From Prevotella ihumii (GTDB lineage Bacteria; Bacteroidota; Bacteroidia; Bacteroidales; Bacteroidaceae): a DNA stretch of 64,000 nt. Of the stretch, positions 8,337 through 17,083 are shown in pieces (position 1 is the stretch's first letter; each line of letters opens with the position of its first letter). The position numbers and the translations under genes are program-made. The stretch lies in assembly GCF_900155655.1 (NCBI RefSeq), contig NZ_LT706987.1, positions 1,195,871 through 1,259,870 of the forward strand, given 5' to 3'. Below the pieces are notes generated by a model, which worked only from the letters and a program-made list of their open reading frames with translations, was not told the origin of the DNA and ran no database searches.

Positions 8337-9299
8337 ATGACAAAGAAGAAAGGAGAAATTACTGTAAAAGAGATATGTGCCAAAAATAAATATAAATTTT
8401 TGGTATCAATCTTCATAGCTGTTATAGGAGCTTTTCTTTTCACTAATTCTATTCCAACACTCTATGATGCGCAAAAAAAGATTTCTATTGATGCCTCTGA
8501 AGATAAGGTTTTCAAAAGAGTAGATGCGCTTTCAATGGTTACGCAAAAGTTAGGACTCAAAGAAGGAAACGTAACAACTGAACCTATTATTTATAGAAAA
8601 ATTTTAGAATCACCTTCTTTCCTTAATAGCCTTGCGGATATTACTATTTTTAAAAAAGGAGAAACATATTCAACACCATGGAGCGAATATCTACAAAAAG
8701 ATTTTGTTCAACCATGGTGGAGCAAATATACTGGAAAGAAAAATATAAAAGAATTATTAAGAGAGAATGTAAAATGCGAAGTTAATTTGCATAATGGCAT
8801 TATTACTTTGCAAACATCTGCACAAGAACCTTTTATCGCTTATCAACTTCTTGACTCTGTAGAACAACGATTGCAACAACATCTTACAAAATACTCCTTC
8901 GATAAGGCAAAAATTGATGTTGATAATAGAAAACAAGAATTGAATAACTCAAAAGAGCTATATGAAAAGGCGATGAGTAAATTGAATAAATTTCTTGATG
9001 CGAATAAAGATGTTGTCTTAGGTTCATTTAAAATAGAAGGAAGCGCATTACAAAAAGAAGCTGATAAAGCATTGGCTAAATACAATCAAGCCATTCAGCA
9101 ATATCAAATGGCAAAAATGCGATTACAACGTACTAAACCATATTTCATAACATTGGTTTCAAGCGAAATACCAAAAACTCCATCGCACCCAAAACTGCTG
9201 ATTAATATACTGATATGGGTATTTTATGCCGTATTAGGAACTTTCTGGTGGGTAATGATAGGATATAAAATGAAAATAAGAAAGGAAAGAGTACTATGA
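8337..9299 (+). CDS. Wzz-type chain-length determinant protein (second of two)
   Basis: A 320-residue paralogue of the preceding protein without its acidic N-terminal tail. Membrane helices lie near residues 20-40 and 288-310, with a helical periplasmic domain between. No cytosolic kinase domain is present. The start is one base after the previous stop, and its own stop overlaps the flippase gene by four bases, so expression is probably coupled. It may form mixed oligomers with its neighbour; that is inference from the tandem paralogy. Confidence 0.87.
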   Translation: MTKKKGEITVKEICAKNKYKFLVSIFIAVIGAFLFTNSIPTLYDAQKKISIDASEDKVFKRVDALSMVTQKLGLKEGNVTTEPIIYRKILESPSFLNSLADITIFKKGETYSTPWSEYLQKDFVQPWWSKYTGKKNIKELLRENVKCEVNLHNGIITLQTSAQEPFIAYQLLDSVEQRLQQHLTKYSFDKAKIDVDNRKQELNNSKELYEKAMSKLNKFLDANKDVVLGSFKIEGSALQKEADKALAKYNQAIQQYQMAKMRLQRTKPYFITLVSSEIPKTPSHPKLLINILIWVFYAVLGTFWWVMIGYKMKIRKERVL

Positions 9300-10618
9300 A
9301 TTCTGAATTAAGGACATCACGTTTAAAAAAGAATATTCTCTTTTCATTTTTAATTAAAGGTTGGGCTGGCATCATACAATTGTTATTAGTCCCAATCACT
9401 TTATTTTGCTTGGGTAATTACGAAAATGGAATATGGATGACTATCAGTTCTATTCTTATTTGGATAGATTCGTTAGACATTGGATTGGGCAATGGATTGA
9501 GAAATACTTTATCTGCTCAAATTGCTAACAATGAAATAGAAAAAGCAAGGGAAAGTGTTTCCACTACTTTTTTTATGTTGGCTTTAATAATAATTCCAAT
9601 TTGCATTCTATTAATACTTGCAATCAATTTCTTAGATGTTTATACATGGCTGAATATTGAGGAAAGCAAAGTTCCAAATCTTATTTCGGTACTCAGCTTC
9701 TCAATAGCAATTGTAAGTGCAACTTTCATCTTTAAATTTATAGGGAATGTTTATTTGGCATTGCAGCTCCCAGCAGTAAACAATCTTTTGGTTGTAAGTG
9801 GACAAACTTTAACTTTGATTGGAATTTATATGCTGAATATTTTGAATATACACTCGCTAATGTTGGTGGCTTTATGTTATACGGCAGCACCGTTGATTGT
9901 CTTTCTCATAGCCTACCCTATTACTTTTGGACGTTATTATCCAAATTTAAAACCCAATATTCAATACTTTAATAAATTTGCAATAGCGAATTTATTTAAT
10001 ATTGGCATAAAGTTTTTTATTTTACAAGTAGCAGGAGTTATCCTGTTTGCATCATCAAATGCCCTAATTTCATATTTTTTCACTCCAGAAAAAGTAACTC
10101 TTTATGGCATAGCATACAGATATTTTTCAATTACAATGCTCTTATTCACTGTTATAGCTGCACCTTTTTGGAGTGCAACAACAGACGCTTATACACGTAA
10201 AGATTTTGATTGGATAAAAAAATCGATGCGTAAACTACACTTTTTGCTCATCAGTTTATTCATCATACTTGCCTTTATGATTATTTTCTCTGACCCACTT
10301 TATCATCTTTGGGTTGGAAAGAGTATAAATATCTCATTAGAATTATCTGCTTCAATGGCACTCTATATGTTTATTATCATTTGCAGCCTTTGTTATTCTT
10401 ACATTTTAAATGGAATAGGTGCTTTGAAAATTCAGCTCATTTTTACCATCGGAGCAGCTTTGGCATATTTTCCAATTGCATACGGACTTTCAAAATTACT
10501 TGGAGTATGCGGAATTGTTCTTGCATTATCGATAGTAAATTTACCTGGCGCAATTGCAAACAGAGTGCAATATAGTAAAATTATGAACGGAACAGCTAAA
10601 GGAATTTGGAGAAAATAA
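9296..10618 (+). CDS. Wzx-type polysaccharide flippase
   Basis: A 440-residue, highly hydrophobic protein of the MATE/MOP polysaccharide transporter type, with about 12 predicted membrane helices. It would move undecaprenyl-linked repeat units across the inner membrane. The N-terminus (LFSFLIKGWAGIIQL) and the SLDIGLGNGLRNTL segment match the family layout. Together with the polymerase that follows it defines a Wzx/Wzy-dependent pathway rather than an ABC-transporter one. Confidence 0.88.
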   Translation: MNSELRTSRLKKNILFSFLIKGWAGIIQLLLVPITLFCLGNYENGIWMTISSILIWIDSLDIGLGNGLRNTLSAQIANNEIEKARESVSTTFFMLALIIIPICILLILAINFLDVYTWLNIEESKVPNLISVLSFSIAIVSATFIFKFIGNVYLALQLPAVNNLLVVSGQTLTLIGIYMLNILNIHSLMLVALCYTAAPLIVFLIAYPITFGRYYPNLKPNIQYFNKFAIANLFNIGIKFFILQVAGVILFASSNALISYFFTPEKVTLYGIAYRYFSITMLLFTVIAAPFWSATTDAYTRKDFDWIKKSMRKLHFLLISLFIILAFMIIFSDPLYHLWVGKSINISLELSASMALYMFIIICSLCYSYILNGIGALKIQLIFTIGAALAYFPIAYGLSKLLGVCGIVLALSIVNLPGAIANRVQYSKIMNGTAKGIWRK

Positions 10619-10619
10619 A

Positions 10620-11825
10620 ATGGTAGAACTCACAATTATTTTTCTTGGATTACTCTTGTTGGCTTTTGGAGTATTGAAAATTGGCGATATTTTTTCACCA
10701 TGGTTCATAACCACAGGCATTTGGTTCTTCATTGTCGTGTTCTTCCAAATTTCATCAGGATTACTTTATCCTTTACAAGACCGCTTTTACATTTGTTTAT
10801 TACTTTGGGTTCCTATCATGTGTTTTACGGGAATCATAACTTATTATGCCTTACCGAGTGTAAAATCCGAAATAGAACCAATAAGGAATGAACTTGAAAT
10901 ACATAAAACTATTTTCTTGATATTCTTTATAATCTCTATGATTTGTACACCTTTGTACATTTATAAAATATATAAAGTGGTCATCATGTTCGGAACGCAA
11001 GACCTGTTATTTAATTTAAGAATTTTAGCAGGAGCAGAAGATGAAGACCCTTTAGCTAAGCTACTTAAATATATTAATGCAGTAAATCAAGCTCTTTATA
11101 TTATAGCTATTTGGCGTTATCCAAAAATTAGCAAAACACAATTAACGCTTATAATTATAGCCAACTTTATGTGTGCCGTTGCTATTATGGAGAAAGGTGC
11201 TTTATTCTTTATGCTTTTTACAACGCTTTTTATTCTTTATCAAAAGGAAAAAATAAAGATGCGTTCTATTTTACTATGGGGAGTCGTTATAGTATTTGTT
11301 TTTTATGGTATAAATATCCTTCGTCGTTCTGAAGATGCAAAGCTATCTGATAATTCTACATTATTAGATTTTATAGCCATGTATATTCTTTCGCCACCCG
11401 TGGCTTTTGAGCAGGTACAAGAAAAATTAACACCTCAATTTGGTTCACGCACATTTGCTTTCTTTTATGCAGTTGCTTCCAAACTTGGCTTTGGAAAGTT
11501 TGTTATAGAACCCAAATTACAAGAATTTGTATATGTGCCTATCCAAACAAACGTTTACACTGTATTTCAACCTTTCTTCCAAGATTTTGGTTACAAAGGA
11601 GTTGCTTTCTTTGCCTCAATTTATGGTACTTTCACAGGTTGGTTGTACAAACAAGCAAAAAATGGAGGAGCCATTTCAAAATGTATGTACACATATATTG
11701 TCGAAATTTTAATACTGCAGTTTTTTCAAGAAAATCTCATATTAAGTCTTTCGCTACTCTTCCAATACTTGATAGTCTTTACATTTATCTTACAAAAGAA
11801 GATAAAATTTGTAGTAAGAGCGTAA
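10620..11825 (+). CDS. Wzy-type O-antigen/repeat-unit polymerase
   Basis: A 401-residue integral membrane protein with about 10-12 helices and a larger polar loop near residues 265-320. It is assigned as the polymerase joining repeat units in the periplasm because of its topology, the VPIQTNVYTVFQPFFQDFG segment typical of the oligosaccharide repeat-unit polymerase group, and its place directly after the flippase. Wzy proteins are poorly conserved, so the call rests partly on context. Confidence 0.8.
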   Translation: MVELTIIFLGLLLLAFGVLKIGDIFSPWFITTGIWFFIVVFFQISSGLLYPLQDRFYICLLLWVPIMCFTGIITYYALPSVKSEIEPIRNELEIHKTIFLIFFIISMICTPLYIYKIYKVVIMFGTQDLLFNLRILAGAEDEDPLAKLLKYINAVNQALYIIAIWRYPKISKTQLTLIIIANFMCAVAIMEKGALFFMLFTTLFILYQKEKIKMRSILLWGVVIVFVFYGINILRRSEDAKLSDNSTLLDFIAMYILSPPVAFEQVQEKLTPQFGSRTFAFFYAVASKLGFGKFVIEPKLQEFVYVPIQTNVYTVFQPFFQDFGYKGVAFFASIYGTFTGWLYKQAKNGGAISKCMYTYIVEILILQFFQENLILSLSLLFQYLIVFTFILQKKIKFVVRA

Positions 11826-11847
11826 TCTTCAAAAGAATATTTACAAG

Positions 11848-12702
11848 ATGAATATATTTGTCATAATCGTACTTTACAACCCAACTGAAGAAGATTTGCA
11901 ACATACCAAACATATAGCAGAAATCGAAGCAGGATTTATTATAGATAATTCCGAAAAAGCATCACTTCCTAACAAAATAGGCAAGATGAGTTATATCTGT
12001 AATAAAAAGAATTTGGGCATTGCGGAGGCACAAAATATAGCATTACAAAAGATTATCTTAGAAGATTCCGAATCGTATGTTGTGTTTTTCGACCAAGATT
12101 CAAGGTTTATCCCAACCTATGCAAAAGATATTGTTGCCGAATACATCAAAATAAAAAAAGAAATTCCCAATTTAGGTTTATTGGGACCAACCGTATTGAA
12201 TAAAGAAACAGGAAAAGAATATAAATCAGCATTCCATAATGATGCTGAAAATATAAATAATTTTATTCCTCGCCGTGATGTTATTTCTTCAGGAAGTTGT
12301 GTTGATATAAATACATTAAAAAAGGTTGGGTTAAACGATTCGGCACTCTTCATTGATTTTGTAGACTTTGAGTGGTGCTGGCGTGCCCAAAAATTAGGCT
12401 TTATTTGTGGCATAACCGCTAATATTTGCATTGAACATAAAGTTGGTTCTAATGAAATTTCAATTGGAAATCACCATGTTATCATATCTTCTCCCATTAG
12501 AGAATATTATTCTTACCGAAATTATCAATGGTTGGTAAGACGAAACTATGTGCCATTGCAATGGAAAATAGCGCAAGGAGTTAAGCAATTCTTACGTTTT
12601 CTCTATTTCCCATTTGTTGTAAAAAATGGTATAAAACATTGTAAATACATGATATTAGGCTTTAAAGATGGTATTTTAAACCGACAAAAAATTGCACAAT
12701 GA
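11848..12702 (+). CDS. GT2 glycosyltransferase, rhamnosyltransferase-like
   Basis: A 284-residue family-2 glycosyltransferase expected to add one sugar to the lipid-linked repeat unit on the cytosolic face. Visible elements are the N-terminal VIIVLYNPTEED strand, the nucleotide-binding NKKNLGIAEAQN segment, the metal-binding FFDQDSR motif, and FIDFVDFEWCWRAQ near residue 175. It is paralogous to the next gene. The RfbF-like pattern suggests a rhamnosyl- or related deoxysugar transferase, but donor and acceptor are not determined by the sequence. Confidence 0.85.
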   Translation: MNIFVIIVLYNPTEEDLQHTKHIAEIEAGFIIDNSEKASLPNKIGKMSYICNKKNLGIAEAQNIALQKIILEDSESYVVFFDQDSRFIPTYAKDIVAEYIKIKKEIPNLGLLGPTVLNKETGKEYKSAFHNDAENINNFIPRRDVISSGSCVDINTLKKVGLNDSALFIDFVDFEWCWRAQKLGFICGITANICIEHKVGSNEISIGNHHVIISSPIREYYSYRNYQWLVRRNYVPLQWKIAQGVKQFLRFLYFPFVVKNGIKHCKYMILGFKDGILNRQKIAQ

Positions 12703-13568
12703 AAATAGGAGCATTAGTAATACTTTATAATCCGACAGAAGAAAACATTACCAATATTGTCAATTGTTTAGAAAAACAAGTTGATAAAATATGTATGGTT
12801 GATAATTCTGACAAAGATAATTCTCATTTATTAAGTATAGATGAGAAGATTATTTATTTTCCATTATGCCAAAATGTAGGCATTGCAGGAGCCCAAAATA
12901 AAGGAATAAAATATTTCATCGAACACCATTTCGATTATATTATTTCATGCGACCAAGACACAACCATAGGACAAGATGTTGTTAAAAGATTATTATCAAC
13001 CACTTTACAACTTAAAAGCCAAAATATCAATGTTGGAGCAGTTGCCCCTATTGGTATTGACCATAACACCCAAAAGCCATTAAGTTATTCAACACCAAAA
13101 ATAAAAGATATAACCATTGGTAATTTAAACCTTATGGAAGTTTATCAGACGATGAACTCTATGTCGCTTATTAGTGTTGATTTATTTGAAAAAGTAGGAC
13201 TAATGGACGAAACTTTATTCATAGATGGTGTTGATTGCGAATGGTGCTGGAGAGCCAAACATCTTTTGGACGCACGTTTCTTCTACGATTATAACATTAA
13301 GATGAACCACACTTTGGGCATATCTACAAAAAAAATAGGAGGACGAGAAATCCACATAACACCATCATTTAGAATGTACTATCAATATCGAAATTTTATA
13401 TGGCTTGCGCAAAGGAACTACACACCCAAAAGGTGGATAATAAGAAATGGAATTAAATACATTTTTAAATTTTTTTATTATACAATAAAAAGTACTAACC
13501 GCCGTTCTTATATTAAGAACATTCTAAAAGGAATACGTGATGGAATATCAAGTCAAACAAAAAATTAA
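12699..13568 (+). CDS. GT2 glycosyltransferase, rhamnosyltransferase-like (paralogue)
   Basis: A 289-residue GT2 enzyme with ALVILYNPTEEN at the start, QNVGIAGAQNKG, the acidic motif CDQDTT and FIDGVDCEWCWRAK. All four align with the previous gene, pointing to a tandem duplication and then specialisation for a different linkage. The start overlaps the previous stop by four bases and the end overlaps the next gene, so translation is probably coupled. Confidence 0.85.
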   Translation: MKIGALVILYNPTEENITNIVNCLEKQVDKICMVDNSDKDNSHLLSIDEKIIYFPLCQNVGIAGAQNKGIKYFIEHHFDYIISCDQDTTIGQDVVKRLLSTTLQLKSQNINVGAVAPIGIDHNTQKPLSYSTPKIKDITIGNLNLMEVYQTMNSMSLISVDLFEKVGLMDETLFIDGVDCEWCWRAKHLLDARFFYDYNIKMNHTLGISTKKIGGREIHITPSFRMYYQYRNFIWLAQRNYTPKRWIIRNGIKYIFKFFYYTIKSTNRRSYIKNILKGIRDGISSQTKN

Positions 13569-14385
13569 ATTTTCTGTTTTAATGTCTGTCTATGCCAGGG
13601 AAAATCCAGAATGGTTGCGCCTTAGCTTAGATAGTGTATTTAATCAAACTCTTCCTCCTAATGAGGTTGTTCTTATAGAAGATGGACCTATTACGAAAGC
13701 ACTTTCAGATGTTATAGAAGAGTTTAAATCCAAATACCATACACTTAAAGTTTTTCCACAAAAAGAAAACAAAGGTCTTGGGACAGCTCTTAATATTGGT
13801 TTGCAACATTGCTCCTACGAATTAGTAGCTCGTATGGACACAGACGACATTTGTCGTCCCAATAGATTTGAAAAACAAATAGAACTTTTTGAAAAAGATG
13901 CCGACTTAGATATTTGCAGTTCGCTAATAGATGAATTTGAAGGTAACATAAAAAATATTCGCTCTCAACGTCTATTACCTGAACATCATGAAGATATTAT
14001 AAAATATGCCCACCAACGTTGTCCTGTAAACCACCCCACTGTAGTTTACAAAAAAAGCAAAGTTCTTGCAGCAGACGGCTATCAAGGTTTTCCCGAAGAC
14101 TATATCTTATGGATAAACATGATTATGAATGGTTGTAAATTTTATAACTTGCAAGAAAGTTTGCTATGGTTTCGGTTTTCTTACGATGTTTATCGAAGAA
14201 GAGGCGGTTGGAAATATGCAAAAAACGATATAAAAGCACAATGGAATTTCTATAAAATGGGGTTCACTTCATTTTCAGAATTTCTCACAAATGCTATTAT
14301 AAGAGGAATTGTCCGCTTAGTTCCCAATTCACTTCGAGTTTTTACTTACAAATACCTTTTAAGAAAAAAATATGACAGAACTTAG
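13540..14385 (+). CDS. GT2 glycosyltransferase, AmsE-like
   Basis: About 281 residues from the ATG at 13540; a GTG codon directly before it is an alternative. The GT-A fold is shown by SVLMSVYARENPEWL, the VVLIEDGPI strand, the metal-binding MDTDDICRPNRF motif, and the catalytic-base region PEDYILWINMI. This subtype (AmsE/EpsE-like) often transfers galactose, glucose or N-acetylhexosamines. It overlaps the preceding gene by 29 bp and licD by 14 bp. Confidence 0.86.
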   Translation: MEYQVKQKIKFSVLMSVYARENPEWLRLSLDSVFNQTLPPNEVVLIEDGPITKALSDVIEEFKSKYHTLKVFPQKENKGLGTALNIGLQHCSYELVARMDTDDICRPNRFEKQIELFEKDADLDICSSLIDEFEGNIKNIRSQRLLPEHHEDIIKYAHQRCPVNHPTVVYKKSKVLAADGYQGFPEDYILWINMIMNGCKFYNLQESLLWFRFSYDVYRRRGGWKYAKNDIKAQWNFYKMGFTSFSEFLTNAIIRGIVRLVPNSLRVFTYKYLLRKKYDRT

Positions 14386-15169
14386 ACATTTACAGTTGGT
14401 CATTTTGCATATAATGAAAGATATTGATGCGCTTTGTGCCAAAAACAATATCGAATATAGCTTAAACGGAGGCAGTGCTATCGGTGCTATACGTCATAAA
14501 GGTTTCATTCCATGGGACGACGATTTGGATATACAAATGACACCTACCAATTATAAGAAATTTATCAAAGTGTGTAGAGAGCAACTTGATAAAGAAAAAT
14601 ATTATTTTGCAGAAGGTACAGTGGATTGGCCACTCGATTTTTGCAAAATAAAACTACGTGGCACAAAGATGATTGAGACCGAAGGTTATGGTGGGAAAAA
14701 AAATGAATTAGGAATATTTGTTGATATTTTTCGTGTCGATGGTGCTGCTCCTACTAAATTAGGAAGATATTGGCAATATTTTTGTGCAAAATATAGAACA
14801 GCCTATCTTATTAATCAACGTGGATATAATTCTGCTTCTCTCCTAAAAAAGATAGTAATGTTCCTTTCTTTTCCACAAAAATTCAAGCCTATCCGCAATT
14901 TTTTCAAACATGAAAAAGAAAAATATGATGGCGAAGAAACTGGTTATTATGGACTTCTATCTGAATATACAAAAGTAAACCATTGCTTTTTTCCAAAACA
15001 TATTTTTACGAATGGCACTATAAAAGTAGATTTTGAAGATACTAAATTGTCTATTTTAAAAGAATATGATGCTTATTTAAAGCAAGTTTTTGGCAATTAT
15101 ATGCAACTCCCTCCTTTAGAAAAACAAGTTTGTGAACATCACAACGGAGTAGATTTTGGTAAGTATTAA
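14372..15169 (+). CDS. LicD family phosphotransferase
   Basis: LicD proteins move phosphocholine (or a related phospho-amino-alcohol or phosphosugar) from a CDP donor to a surface glycan. The N-terminal nucleotidyltransferase-like core is present: NNIEYSLNGGSAIGAIRHKG and then FIPWDDDLDI with the acidic cluster. At 265 residues the length is normal. The next gene begins with a LicC-like cytidylyltransferase domain, which would make the CDP donor. The exact group transferred is not known. Confidence 0.9.
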   Translation: MTELRHLQLVILHIMKDIDALCAKNNIEYSLNGGSAIGAIRHKGFIPWDDDLDIQMTPTNYKKFIKVCREQLDKEKYYFAEGTVDWPLDFCKIKLRGTKMIETEGYGGKKNELGIFVDIFRVDGAAPTKLGRYWQYFCAKYRTAYLINQRGYNSASLLKKIVMFLSFPQKFKPIRNFFKHEKEKYDGEETGYYGLLSEYTKVNHCFFPKHIFTNGTIKVDFEDTKLSILKEYDAYLKQVFGNYMQLPPLEKQVCEHHNGVDFGKY

Positions 15170-15194
15170 ATAGCGGTAAAAGATTTCAAAGAAA

Positions 15195-17009
15195 ATGCAA
15201 GCAATAATTTTAGCAGCAGGAATGGGTCGCCGTCTTGGCGAAATGACAAAAGAAAATACAAAATGTATGCTTTCTATTAATGGTAAACGTTTAATAGACA
15301 GAACATTGGAACAATTAGCAAATAATGGCATACAAAAAGTTATCATTGTTATTGGCTATGGTGCAAATAATCTTATCGAACATATTGGAAACCGATATGA
15401 AAAGTTTTTTGATATAGAATTTATAAACAATCCGATATTTGATAAAACAAACAACATCTATTCGCTTGCACTTGCAAAAGAAAAGATGATTGAAGACGAT
15501 ACCATTCTTCTTGAATCTGATTTAATATACGAAGAAAGTGTCTTGCAAATGGCTATTGAAAGCCCCTACCCTAACCTCGCATTGGTTTCTAAATGGGAAT
15601 CATGGATGGACGGAACAGTTGTACAAATTGATGACCAATATAATATTATTAATTTCATCAATAAAAAGGCGTTCAGCTACAGAGACGCAGAAACTTATTA
15701 CAAAACGGTCAATATCTACAAATTCAGCAAAGAATTTGCAAAACAAAAGTATATTCCTTTCTTAAATGCTTATTGTGAGGCACAAGGAAATAATGAATAT
15801 TACGAACAAGTATTGCGTGTAATAGCATTTCTCAACTCTCAAGATGTAAAGGCATTACCTATTGGTAAAAAGAAATGGTACGAAATTGATGATATTCAAG
15901 ATAAGGATATTGCAGAAACAATTTTTGCCAACAATGATGACGAACAACTTGCAAAAATGAATAAACGCTATGGTGGTTATTGGCGTTTTCCTCAATTATT
16001 AGATTACTGTTACCTGGTAAATCCTTACTTTCCACCTAAACGAATGCTGGAAGAAATGCGTGCCAACTTCGATATTCTTCTCACAGAATATCCTTCAGGA
16101 ATGGGCGTAAACTCATTGTTGGCTAGCAAATATTTTGGCATAAACCAAGAAAACATTGTTGTCGGCAATGGTGCAGCCGAGCTAATTAAAAGTTTGTTAG
16201 AACATACAGAAGGAAAAATCGGAGTAGTATTCCCAACCTTTGAAGAATATCCTAATCGTTATCGAAAAGAAGACATTATAAGCTATGTCCCTACCAATAA
16301 GGATTTTGCTTACAATGCAGCCGAGCTTAAAGCTTTTTTTGCAAACAAGCCTATCAAAACGCTATTGCTCATCAATCCTGATAACCCATCAGGTAATTTT
16401 ATCCCCAAAAGCGAGGTTTTAGAACTTGCTTTGTGGACAGCAGAACGAGGCATAAGATTTATTGTAGACGAATCGTTTGTTGATTTCTCCGATGACTTCC
16501 GCAACAATTCACTTCTTGATAACGCGACACTCAGCACATATAAGCATCTTTTTGTTATGAAAAGTATTTCAAAATCGTATGGTGTTCCAGGTTTGCGCTT
16601 AGGCATTTTGGCAAGTTCTGATACTCAAACCATCGATTACATAAAGAAAGATGTAAGTATATGGAATATCAATTCATTTGCTGAATTTTATATGCAAATC
16701 TTTAACAAATACAGCAGTGCCTATGATACTGCCTGCGAATGCTTCATTGCAGAACGAACTCGCTTTGCAAAACGATTGGGAGAAATAAATTGGCTTCGAG
16801 TAATTCCTTCGCAAGCCAACTATTTCCTCTGTGAAGTTAAAACGCCTCATACATCAGCCGAAATAACGAAACGACTTTTAAAAGAGCATTCTATACTTAT
16901 CAAAGATTGTAATAGCAAGCAATCGTTAGAAAACAAAAATTTTATACGAATAGCGATTAGAAACGAAATAGATAACGAACAGCTTATTAAAGCTTTTAAA
17001 CAGCTGTGA
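15195..17009 (+). CDS. Fusion: LicC-like nucleotidyltransferase + CobD/HisC-like PLP enzyme
   Basis: A 604-residue two-domain protein. Residues 1 to about 245 are a sugar/choline-phosphate nucleotidyltransferase: AIILAAGMGRRLGE, the Lys in NTKCMLSINGK, and an LLESDLIYE acidic motif. Residues from about 255 to 604 are a fold-type I PLP enzyme: NPDNPSG (394-400), DESFVDF (425-431), the PLP-lysine motif SISKSYGVPGLRLG with K460, and WNIN at 490-493. The last motif and DESFVDF recall CobD (threonine-phosphate decarboxylase) as much as HisC. Together with LicD this could make a phospho-amino-alcohol, activate it with CTP and transfer it. A phosphonate (PntC-type) role is possible, but no PEP mutase is nearby. 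Confidence 0.85.
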   Translation: MQAIILAAGMGRRLGEMTKENTKCMLSINGKRLIDRTLEQLANNGIQKVIIVIGYGANNLIEHIGNRYEKFFDIEFINNPIFDKTNNIYSLALAKEKMIEDDTILLESDLIYEESVLQMAIESPYPNLALVSKWESWMDGTVVQIDDQYNIINFINKKAFSYRDAETYYKTVNIYKFSKEFAKQKYIPFLNAYCEAQGNNEYYEQVLRVIAFLNSQDVKALPIGKKKWYEIDDIQDKDIAETIFANNDDEQLAKMNKRYGGYWRFPQLLDYCYLVNPYFPPKRMLEEMRANFDILLTEYPSGMGVNSLLASKYFGINQENIVVGNGAAELIKSLLEHTEGKIGVVFPTFEEYPNRYRKEDIISYVPTNKDFAYNAAELKAFFANKPIKTLLLINPDNPSGNFIPKSEVLELALWTAERGIRFIVDESFVDFSDDFRNNSLLDNATLSTYKHLFVMKSISKSYGVPGLRLGILASSDTQTIDYIKKDVSIWNINSFAEFYMQIFNKYSSAYDTACECFIAERTRFAKRLGEINWLRVIPSQANYFLCEVKTPHTSAEITKRLLKEHSILIKDCNSKQSLENKNFIRIAIRNEIDNEQLIKAFKQL

Positions 17010-17050
17010 AATCTTAATAAATGTAAAAATACTTAAATTCGTATTTTTAG

Positions 17051-17058
17051 TAACTTTA
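17051..17058 (+). promoter_or_regulatory. Possible -7 element for the WecA-type gene
   Basis: TAACTTTA differs from TAnnTTTG only at the last base and lies 33 bp before the start at 17084. It is weak support that this gene has its own promoter as well as read-through from the polysaccharide operon. Confidence 0.3.
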
Positions 17059-17083
17059 CAGACACATTTAAATAAAATAAGAA

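Noticed and set aside
15195..17009. Phosphonate (2-aminoethylphosphonate) activation by a PntC-type fusion
   Set aside because: Not excluded, but not favoured: no PEP mutase or phosphonopyruvate decarboxylase is present in the window, and the PLP domain looks class I (CobD/HisC-like) rather than the class V type of known AEP transaminases.
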